Positions 19,712 through 25,276 of a stretch of DNA of 64,000 bases are shown one piece after another; positions within the stretch are counted from its first letter, which is position 1, and each line of letters opens with the position of its first letter. The notes below the pieces were generated by a model. That model worked only from the letters and a program-made list of their open reading frames with translations, was not told where the DNA came from and searched no databases. The translations under genes were made by a program, and so were the position numbers. The DNA comes from Flavobacteriales bacterium (GTDB lineage Bacteria; Bacteroidota; Bacteroidia; Flavobacteriales_F; PHOS-HE28), in contig JACJZG010000007.1 in assembly GCA_020635715.1 (NCBI GenBank), forward strand, positions 93,489 through 157,488. The letters are read 5' to 3'.

Positions 19712-20800
19712 ATGGCATATTTCGACAACGCCAACATCGATGAAGAGGAGCGCAGAAACCACGCGTTCCAAGCAGTATGTGCAGTTCGCGAAGGTGTTAG
19801 TCTTGCGCGCAACGCCGGTCAGTCAATAACCTATGATCAGGCCTTCGATTTTATATATGAGATTAATCCGACCGCCCACGCTGGCATCATTCAGCTCTTG
19901 CTGCATCGGAACGACAATGACCTAGCACGCCGATTCAAAGAAACCGCACAGCTACTGTCCACGCCAGACAGGGTCGTGAATCCGGTGGACCTGATCAATG
20001 AGGAAATCTTGAAGCAACAGGCTATCATTAAAGACAAGAAGGATAAGGCCCAGCACACGATATCTTACATCAATCGACTCATTGCCGCCCGAGACTACTT
20101 CGAACCGAGTGAGTTTCAATCAGAGAACCGAATTCTCAACCATGACATGTTTCTCCGTCAAAGGGCTGATGTTGTTCATCAGCTGTACAGCCATGATCAC
20201 TATCAAGATTATGCGCTAGATAATCACCAGGTACTTAGGATGCGATTACTTCATCCGGACAAGGCAGAGGATATCCTAGGGGTGGACTTGATTTATGAGA
20301 TTCACGATTTGAGCAAGATGAAGGTTCGATTTGTGCATCTTCAGTACAAGATGTGGGATGGTAAGGAACTCTATTTCTCGTCTTCAAAGAGTTTACGGAG
20401 CCAACTTGAAAAGATGGACTCGTGCCTCTGCAAGGCTGGTCACTGCTCTGACGCCAGCGGGCGTAAGTCGAATGACAGTTTTCGATTTCCTTTCTGTGCA
20501 GGATTCCTTCGTCCGACTAGCAAAATTCAGGATGCGAACAGCAAATTGGTGACCTCGGGCATTCATGTGCCGGCGTGTTTGGCAAACCGCTTGGCACAGA
20601 CGTCCGTCAAGATTGACAAACCAGGAATTGCGCAGAGCTACATCAGTCATCACGTATTCGAAGAGGCATTCAACACGAACATTCTCGGTTCGAAATGGAT
20701 TGACCTCGATGATCTAAAGAAATTCTATGAGGACAAGGGCATTCTGAGTTACACTGATCGCATACGGATACACGCACAGCAATTTGACCTCAGTTCTTGA
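19712..20800 (+). CDS. Unknown protein, low GC, probably acquired
   Basis: A 362-residue soluble protein (start MAYFDNANIDEEERRNHAF) that I do not recognise. It is acidic and helix-rich in the first 150 residues, with a coiled-coil-like stretch (NEEILKQQAIIKDKKDK), then a more mixed half with a Cys-containing insert CLCKAGHCSD, and it ends in an Asp-rich helix. Its base composition is clearly lower in GC than the neighbours, and codon use is unlike them, which signals transfer. The frame is open upstream of the chosen Met, but that region contains the palindrome at 19645. It points towards the paaZ 3'-end array and ends 137 bases before it. Confidence 0.55.
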   Translation: MAYFDNANIDEEERRNHAFQAVCAVREGVSLARNAGQSITYDQAFDFIYEINPTAHAGIIQLLLHRNDNDLARRFKETAQLLSTPDRVVNPVDLINEEILKQQAIIKDKKDKAQHTISYINRLIAARDYFEPSEFQSENRILNHDMFLRQRADVVHQLYSHDHYQDYALDNHQVLRMRLLHPDKAEDILGVDLIYEIHDLSKMKVRFVHLQYKMWDGKELYFSSSKSLRSQLEKMDSCLCKAGHCSDASGRKSNDSFRFPFCAGFLRPTSKIQDANSKLVTSGIHVPACLANRLAQTSVKIDKPGIAQSYISHHVFEEAFNTNILGSKWIDLDDLKKFYEDKGILSYTDRIRIHAQQFDLSS

Positions 20801-20936
20801 GATGCATTGTGAATCTGCATGCGCGATTGTAGCGGAAAGCCCACTGGCTGCTAATCCAGCCGAAGTCTTGTAGAGAAAAGCGCGACGGTGAGTCTCCTAG
20901 CCACCGGCACGCCCAGACATTCACGAAGCAAGTGTT

Positions 20937-20995
20937 CTACGACTGATCGAGCTTCTTCACCATCGTCAAGATCGCCGCCAACGCCACGGTCTCGC
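20937..20995 (-). repeat. paaZ 3'-end copy E (outermost)
   Basis: This 59-base fragment encodes ETVALAAILTMVKKLDQS and a TAG stop, against ETVALATILTMVKKLDQN and TGA in intact paaZ. It is the most distant copy from paaZ and lies directly after the stop of the small secreted coiled-coil gene. It marks the outer limit of the array. Confidence 0.85.
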
Positions 20996-20998
20996 TTC

Positions 20999-21322
20999 TC
21001 ATTGATCACCGCGCTGTAATCCCTTGTTCACGCTATTCAGCGAATCAATTGTGACGACGTAGCCGCTCATGATGCTGCGCAGGACCTTCGCTTCCATCAT
21101 GGCTTTATCCAGATCGTAAGTTCCGCGGTTCAAGGCGGCTCGTAATGAATCGATCTGAGCGCGTTGCACGTTCATCTCGAACGCGATCTGCTCATTCTCT
21201 ACTGACAGTGCGTTGTACTGCTCGAGCATGGAACCCAGCAGGTGCTTGAGGGAGTCGCAGTTGGATTGTGCGCTCAAGGTGGTGGAGCAGAGGAGGAGGA
21301 AAGGTAGAAGGAGGGGACGCAT
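20999..21322 (-). CDS. Secreted coiled-coil protein, probably 3'-truncated
   Basis: A 107-residue protein with a signal peptide (MRPLLLPFLLLCSTTLSAQ) and a continuous helix with heptad pattern (QYNALSVENEQIAFEMNVQ, then SIMSGYVVTIDSLNSVNK). The motif LRSIMxxYVxxIDSLN occurs in longer Bacteroidota coiled-coil proteins that continue beyond this point. Here the frame stops four bases before paaZ copy E, so the gene may have lost its 3' part at the junction. Function unknown. Confidence 0.6.
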   Translation of the reverse strand: MRPLLLPFLLLCSTTLSAQSNCDSLKHLLGSMLEQYNALSVENEQIAFEMNVQRAQIDSLRAALNRGTYDLDKAMMEAKVLRSIMSGYVVTIDSLNSVNKGLQRGDQ

Positions 21323-21403
21323 GGATGTCTTTGTCTTAGCTGCGGTGGTTGTAAAGATCTGGACAACGCTATGGTCTCGTGGTCGCATACTTCTCTTTCT
21401 CCT

Positions 21404-21967
21404 TCACACGGCAGCGATCGCCAGTCGCCACCCTTCCCGTGTCTCGTGGGCGTAGAGATGGAGGGCGATATCGCTCCCGCAGCCCATGCCGAAGTCGCGT
21501 GCGAAGAAGGCAAGGAACCCTTGCGAGGGGAGGAAGCGTCGGTGGTCGGTATCGGCGATCATGGTCTTGAGCGCCGGGGTAAAGAGGAAGTCGTACCGCT
21601 CCAGGGCATTGGCGGCGGTCATTTCGGTACCGCGGTGTTCGGCTTCGTGCTGCGCGAAGTAGGCGGTATCGCAGGTCACGGAGAAGTTCCACTCGTGAAC
21701 GAGGAGTTGATGGATGGGATAGTCAAGCATGGCCACGACCTCGGTCCGGCGGTCGGCCAGCACGGCATGCTGAAAGCGTTGCCAGAACTGCGCGAGGGCG
21801 ACGCTGTCGATCGGGATCTCTTCGCAACCGCCCTGGAAGGGAAGTTGCTCTTCCGGCAATGGGGTCTCTTCCAGCGCCGGGTTCGTACAGGCCAGTGTGA
21901 GGCAACTGATGATCAGGGAAAGGAGTAGCGCAGTGCGCAGCTTGGTCCGTCGTGCACAGCTTTCCAT
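21404..21967 (-). CDS. Putative lipoprotein of unknown function
   Basis: A 187-residue protein with a signal sequence and a lipobox (LTLAC), so it is probably a lipoprotein. The mature part contains FWQRFQHAVLADRRTEVVAML, followed by an alpha+beta region ending YAHETREGWRLAIAAV, a layout seen in NTF2-like folds; the assignment is weak. The start overlaps the stop of the upstream secreted protein gene (TGATG), so the two are coupled. They form one cargo unit between paaZ copies C and E. Confidence 0.55.
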   Translation of the reverse strand: MESCARRTKLRTALLLSLIISCLTLACTNPALEETPLPEEQLPFQGGCEEIPIDSVALAQFWQRFQHAVLADRRTEVVAMLDYPIHQLLVHEWNFSVTCDTAYFAQHEAEHRGTEMTAANALERYDFLFTPALKTMIADTDHRRFLPSQGFLAFFARDFGMGCGSDIALHLYAHETREGWRLAIAAV

Positions 21968-22410
21968 CAGTAAGTCGTATGCCAGTTGATGAAGTGGTTC
22001 CTCAGATCCTTCAACATCGCTCGCGTATAGATATCGTAGAGCTTCCCATTCGAGCTGAAGTAGGCAACGACCACCACGAAGGACTTCGTGTAGATGAACT
22101 CATAGGTGGACCGGTCGTCGGGCGGGAAGAAGGCCTCCACGCTATCGGATACCGCCTTGTTGAAGAAATGGAGGCTCACGCCTTCGTTGTCCCCATCCTC
22201 CCGCGCCGTTAAGGGAGTGAAGAGATGGGCCGTGTATGCCTTCGTGCGTTTGCCGCCGATGGGGAACTCATGTACGCCCCAGTCACTGACCGTCCAGTCA
22301 TTCGACAGTTCGTAGTCGAGTTGGGCAAGGCGTGCTCGTTGCTCACTATTCAGCTGTGCATGGAGGGTCGTTGCTAACCTTAGAAAGCCGATCAGAATGA
22401 GACATCGCAT
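21967..22410 (-). CDS. Secreted protein of unknown function
   Basis: A 147-residue protein with a signal peptide ending LHAQ. The mature part is mixed alpha/beta (FVVVVAYFSSNGKLYDIYTR) with no family I recognise. It starts 33 bases after the stop codon of paaZ copy C and is coupled to the following lipoprotein gene by a TGATG overlap. Confidence 0.55.
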   Translation of the reverse strand: MRCLILIGFLRLATTLHAQLNSEQRARLAQLDYELSNDWTVSDWGVHEFPIGGKRTKAYTAHLFTPLTAREDGDNEGVSLHFFNKAVSDSVEAFFPPDDRSTYEFIYTKSFVVVVAYFSSNGKLYDIYTRAMLKDLRNHFINWHTTY

Positions 22411-22443
22411 GCTCTTTGAACGCGACGGGAAAGACTGGATTGT

Positions 22444-22563
22444 TCAGTTCTGATCGATCCTCTTCACCATCGTCAAGATCGTCGCCAAGGCCACGGTCTC
22501 GCCGGTCTCATCGATCACAGCCTGTCCCGCCTTAGCGGAATTCACCAGCCACTTCACGATGCC
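22444..22563 (-). repeat. paaZ 3'-end copy C
   Basis: This copy encodes GIVKWLV, then an eight-residue insert, then VIDETGETVALATILTMV, ending KRIDQN and TGA. The insert is a short palindrome (22525-22543) that keeps the frame. The 5' boundary of the copy falls inside the 3' end of the upstream membrane-protein gene, whose stop codon is supplied by copy C sequence. Confidence 0.88.
22525..22543. repeat. REP-like palindrome inside copy C
   Basis: TCCCGCCTTAGCGGAATTC; the CCGC and GCGG arms pair. It matches the element at 23765-23784 and adds about seven codons to copy C without shifting the frame. Confidence 0.6.
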
Positions 22564-23060
22564 TTTGTTACATGCGTGTCCCCAAAAGCACTCCTTACAT
22601 TGTCCGTGTCGCCCCAAAGTCGGCTTGCGCACCAGCTCGCAAGAAGGAGGGCGACGAGGTTAAGCCCTACGAATGAATCCATGGGCTGTTGCCAGCTCAC
22701 AAGAAAGGCGGACAGGCTGAACTTGAACTGCACGATGAGCGGTTCTTTCAACGGAACACCGACAACTAATGCAAGACCCGAAAAGAACTTGTAGGTGAAG
22801 ACCTGGTCCACGGAGAAGGTGAAGACCTGGGTGAGTTGGATCAGGAATGCAAGGCGGAGAAATGCACCGGACCGCGCCTTCAAGCCCACGTATCCGCAAT
22901 AGGCGGAAAGAAGGAAGAATAGAAATGCTGCGAAACAGACAAGCAGTTCCTCCGTCGAGAGCTCATTGCCCTGCAGCACCATGATAATGACCAAGGCGCA
23001 GCCGAGGACCCCGCCAGCCAAATGATAGTAGGCCAGAAGTCTTGCTTGCGCCGGTTTCAT
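22554..23060 (-). CDS. Membrane protein of unknown function, 3' end fused to paaZ copy C
   Basis: A 168-residue protein with five hydrophobic segments (about residues 12-28, 36-60, 68-80, 90-105 and 125-147). No known family. Its last codons (ALA SER stop) are read from the first bases of paaZ copy C in a different frame, so the original C-terminus is probably lost. It starts 13 bases after the stop of copy D. Cargo gene of the array. Confidence 0.5.
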   Translation of the reverse strand: MKPAQARLLAYYHLAGGVLGCALVIIMVLQGNELSTEELLVCFAAFLFFLLSAYCGYVGLKARSGAFLRLAFLIQLTQVFTFSVDQVFTYKFFSGLALVVGVPLKEPLIVQFKFSLSAFLVSWQQPMDSFVGLNLVALLLASWCASRLWGDTDNVRSAFGDTHVTKAS

Positions 23061-23073
23061 TTAGTCAGGTTGC

Positions 23074-23184
23074 TCAATTATCAACTTCATTCGGCTGGAT
23101 CGTCGCCAGCATCGCCTTCGCGTAGCCGCTGCGGCGGAGCAAGGCGCCACGGTCTCGCCGGTCTCATCGACCACGTCCAAGAAG
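23074..23184 (-). repeat. paaZ 3'-end copy D, degraded
   Basis: Encodes LDVVDETGETVA, then a palindromic insert of about 35 bases (23113-23146) that breaks the frame, then LATI and a diverged end. It is the most decayed copy. The insert resembles the element in copy A at 23653-23683. Confidence 0.75.
23113..23146. repeat. REP-like palindrome inside copy D
   Basis: CGCCTTCGCGTAGCCGCTGC followed by GGCGGAGCAAGGCG; the outer CGCCTT and AAGGCG arms and inner GCCGC and GCGGC arms pair. Related to 23653-23683. Confidence 0.55.
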
Positions 23185-23224
23185 ACTTCGAAGCATACGG
23201 TTCCATGTCTATTGGGGCGATGGG

Positions 23225-23488
23225 TTAATTGATCAGGTGCCATATGACAGCGAACGGCAGCACTAAGAAGAGAGCGAACCACAACTCGATGTGGAGCTTG
23301 CGGGCGGGATTCTTCGGGAAGAACCGAAGGAGTAGAAGGCCATAGATCGTGTACAACGCTAGGAACCCCAGGCACAGCAGGAGTGCATGTCCTGAGAACA
23401 TCGTATCTCCTGCGTTGTCGGCCGCAACGATCAGCATGCCGATCACCGCAGGGTTGATGGCAACCAATGCGTATGACCTCCACTTCAT
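23225..23488 (-). CDS. Small membrane protein of unknown function
   Basis: An 87-residue protein starting MKWRSYALVAINPAVIGMLI with three hydrophobic segments (about 5-22, 32-52 and 66-84). It starts 12 bases after the stop of paaZ copy A and ends about 40 bases before copy D. Cargo gene of the array; no family recognised. Confidence 0.5.
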   Translation of the reverse strand: MKWRSYALVAINPAVIGMLIVAADNAGDTMFSGHALLLCLGFLALYTIYGLLLLRFFPKNPARKLHIELWFALFLVLPFAVIWHLIN

Positions 23489-23652
23489 CGCAATACGAGG
23501 TCAGTTCTGATCCAGTTTCTTGACCATCGTAAGAATGGTTGCCAACGCAACCGTTTCCCCCGTTTCATCCACCACATCCACCAACCACTTCACGATCCCC
23601 CGCGCCACATCCGCGCCCTTGGGTGAGTCGGCGGTCTTCGGCCGTTTCTTCC

Positions 23653-23683
23653 GCCCTCGCCAAAGCGCTTCGGCGGACGAAGC
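23653..23683. repeat. REP-like palindrome inside copy A (1)
   Basis: CGCCCTCGCCAAAGCGCTTC followed by GGCGGACGAAG; the GCC and GGC arms pair around AAAGCGCTTC. Translated as ASSAEALWRGRK within the PaaZ fragment. Related to 23113-23146. Confidence 0.55.
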
Positions 23684-23719
23684 CTGATCGAGCTTCTCGC
23701 GGCAGGTGAACTTCACCTG

Positions 23720-23740
23720 CCCCGGGTCAAGCTCGGGGTG
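23720..23740. repeat. REP-like palindrome inside copy A (2)
   Basis: CCCCGGGTCAAGCTCGGGGT; arms CCCCG and CGGGG. Translated as HPELDPG. The same element occurs inside ispH at 61166-61184. Confidence 0.65.
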
Positions 23741-23764
23741 ACAGGTGGAGCCGGGGTAGATGGG

Positions 23765-23784
23765 TCCCGCTGAGGCGGGATTTC
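23765..23784. repeat. REP-like palindrome inside copy A (3)
   Basis: TCCCGCTGAGGCGGGATTTC; arms TCCCGC and GCGGGA around TGAG. Same family as 22525-22543. Confidence 0.65.
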
Positions 23785-23851
23785 GCTGCCGCTCAACTTG
23801 CGAGCGGCATTCCTCGATGCCGTAGTTGAGGAGCACCGGGCTTTTTGGCGG

Positions 23852-23884
23852 GGCCACGCCCTTTGGCAGGCTGAGGGTGTGGCC
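23852..23884. repeat. REP-like palindrome in copy A (4)
   Basis: Outer arms GGCCACGCCCT (23852-23862) and AGGGTGTGGCC (23874-23884), ten of eleven positions paired. Translated as HTLSLPKGVA, a peptide signature of a widespread REP-like element. Confidence 0.65.
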
Positions 23885-23973
23885 AGCGGTACGGCTGGGC
23901 ACGACGGCTGTTCGCGGAACGTGATAAGCTTGCGCCGGGCCATGACCCAGGGCGAAGCGGGGCGCGTTCATGC

Positions 23974-24324
23974 TCATCGGACCGTGATGCCATTACGGTC
24001 CAACTCGATCAAGCCCCCGTCTTTAAGCGCTTCGCACATCAGGTCGAGGTAGTTCATGATGAGGAGGATCAGCTCGGAGTTCCGGATGTTGCCTGTACCC
24101 ACATACACCAACCGCTTCGGTTCTCCCTTCACCTCGTAAGCAGCGATGAAATCGGCATCCTTGGTCACGACCACCGCCCCTTCGCGGTCGGCGTGTGCGA
24201 TGATGGCCTGGTCCGTGGTGAGATGCCCTTGCGGCAACTCTGAAGCATGAAGGGCGTGATGGCCGCGCTTCTTGAACGCCGTGGCCAGCTGATGCGGCAG
24301 CTGGGTGTCCACCAGCCAGTTCAC
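23974..24324 (-). CDS. DUF5615 PIN-like toxin
   Basis: A 116-residue PIN-like protein. N-terminal NWLVDTQLPHQLATAFKKRG carries the first acidic residue, and VVVTKDADFIAAYEV carries the second pair, the pattern of DUF5615 predicted RNases. It starts at a GTG that overlaps the DUF433 stop codon (GTGA), the usual antitoxin-toxin coupling. It is cargo between paaZ copies B and A. Toxicity is inferred from family and pairing. Confidence 0.85.
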   Translation of the reverse strand: MNWLVDTQLPHQLATAFKKRGHHALHASELPQGHLTTDQAIIAHADREGAVVVTKDADFIAAYEVKGEPKRLVYVGTGNIRNSELILLIMNYLDLMCEALKDGGLIELDRNGITVR

Positions 24325-24563
24325 TGCGCCGCGCGGTGGATGGATTTCACCTCGGTGACCTTGGCTGCGAATGCCAGGCAGGCCAGGAAGTCATCCTTCT
24401 CCAATTCGGGATGGTCGCGCATGATATCCTCGGTGCTCATGCCACTGGCCATCAGCTCCAACACGTTCTGAACTGGCCAGCGCATGCCGCGCACCACAGC
24501 CTTGCCGTGGCAGATGTTCGGATCGGTGGTAATGCGGGAAAGAAGGTCGACAGGACTGCTCAT
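24321..24563 (-). CDS. DUF433 antitoxin
   Basis: An 80-residue DUF433 protein (ITTDPNICHGKAVVRGMRW, then ELMASGMSTEDIMRDHPEL) with the winged-helix pattern used for DNA binding. It is encoded directly upstream of, and coupled to, the DUF5615 toxin gene and probably represses the pair's promoter as well as neutralising the toxin. Confidence 0.87.
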   Translation of the reverse strand: MSSPVDLLSRITTDPNICHGKAVVRGMRWPVQNVLELMASGMSTEDIMRDHPELEKDDFLACLAFAAKVTEVKSIHRAAQ

Positions 24564-24573
24564 GCTATCAAAG

Positions 24574-24723
24574 TTAGGTGGTCTTCGGCCTTGCGGCGCT
24601 CAGCACTTCGGTCAAGGACCTTCGCTTGAGCTTGCCGGTACGGATGCGCTCCACTTGCACCAAAGCCTTTGCGAGCTTGCTGCGTAGTTCCTGAACTTGC
24701 CGTTGGTGCCTCGTATGCACCAT
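24574..24723 (-). CDS. Small basic ORF, unknown
   Basis: A 49-codon frame starting MVHTRHQRQVQELRSKLAK and ending with a TAA 10 bases before the DUF433 start. It is strongly basic and helical. It begins four bases after the stop of paaZ copy B, the same placement as the other cargo genes. Too short to assign; it may be an accessory part of the toxin-antitoxin unit or chance. Confidence 0.4.
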   Translation of the reverse strand: MVHTRHQRQVQELRSKLAKALVQVERIRTGKLKRRSLTEVLSAARPKTT

Positions 24724-24727
24724 GTGT

Positions 24728-24820
24728 TCAGTTCTGATCAAGCTTCTTTAAAATCGTGAGGATAGTGGCCAGTGCCACGGTCTCGCCCGTTTCATCCACC
24801 ACGTCCACCACGTACTTCAT
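24728..24820 (-). repeat. paaZ 3'-end copy B, with its own ATG
   Basis: Encodes KYVVDVVDETGETVALATI, then LTILKKLDQN and TGA. An ATG lies immediately before the match, one base after the stop codon of the upstream cargo gene, so a 30-residue peptide could be made. Sequence differs from intact paaZ at many third positions. Confidence 0.88.
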
Positions 24821-24821
24821 T

Positions 24822-25274
24822 TCAGATCGCTAGTTCAGGCACAAAGCCTGTGAGGACTTCCTTCACAGTCCCGGAACGCTTCTCTACGGTGAATCCATCT
24901 GCCAGTACTTCAAGCATGTCATCATGGAAGCAGAGGATGTAGTGCTTCACAGAAGCCCATCGCGTTGGGTCGTATCGGTCATGCACGCTGTGGACCTTCT
25001 GCAGTTCCTTCAGCCAAGCTGAATTCTCCACCTCGTGAGCGCTGTAGGGATCAAGGCCCTTCCCATAAAGTGGGTGCCCGGATAGGATCTCATCGTTGAT
25101 CCCGCTGAACCGATGAGCCCGATCGCGATGGAAGGTAACAACGCCAACGCTTTCCTCTTCTTCAAGGGCAACGTTGTACAAAAGGGTCAAACCTCTATCG
25201 CTGGCAAGAACCACCGGGCAAGTTGCACCCGCGCTCCATTTCGGCTCCCAAGCAATGACACGCGCCCGCTCCAT
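24822..25274 (-). CDS. Unknown protein, first cargo gene after paaZ
   Basis: A 150-residue soluble protein starting MERARVIAWEPKWSAG. The C-terminal part (YDPTRWASVKHYILCFHDDM, then LEVLADGF) resembles a family of small hypothetical proteins found scattered in many bacteria, with no known function. The start is two bases after the paaZ stop codon, so it is probably cotranscribed with paaZ. GC content is lower than that of paaZ. It ends one base before the ATG of copy B. Confidence 0.6.
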   Translation of the reverse strand: MERARVIAWEPKWSAGATCPVVLASDRGLTLLYNVALEEEESVGVVTFHRDRAHRFSGINDEILSGHPLYGKGLDPYSAHEVENSAWLKELQKVHSVHDRYDPTRWASVKHYILCFHDDMLEVLADGFTVEKRSGTVKEVLTGFVPELAI

Positions 25275-25276
25275 GA

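Larger units (their letters stand above)
23501..23977 (-). pseudogene. paaZ 3'-end copy A, longest copy, with palindromic inserts
   Basis: The frame stays open for 158 codons. From about 23850 to the stop it matches PaaZ from PVLLNYGIEECR to VKKLDQN, interrupted by three inserts of 10, 7 and 11 residues relative to intact PaaZ; a fourth palindrome lies just upstream (HTLSLPKG). All keep the frame. The first ATG overlaps the stop of the DUF5615 toxin gene (ATGA), so a hybrid peptide could be translated. It lacks the aldehyde dehydrogenase domain and most of the hydratase active site, so it cannot be functional as PaaZ. Confidence 0.85.
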
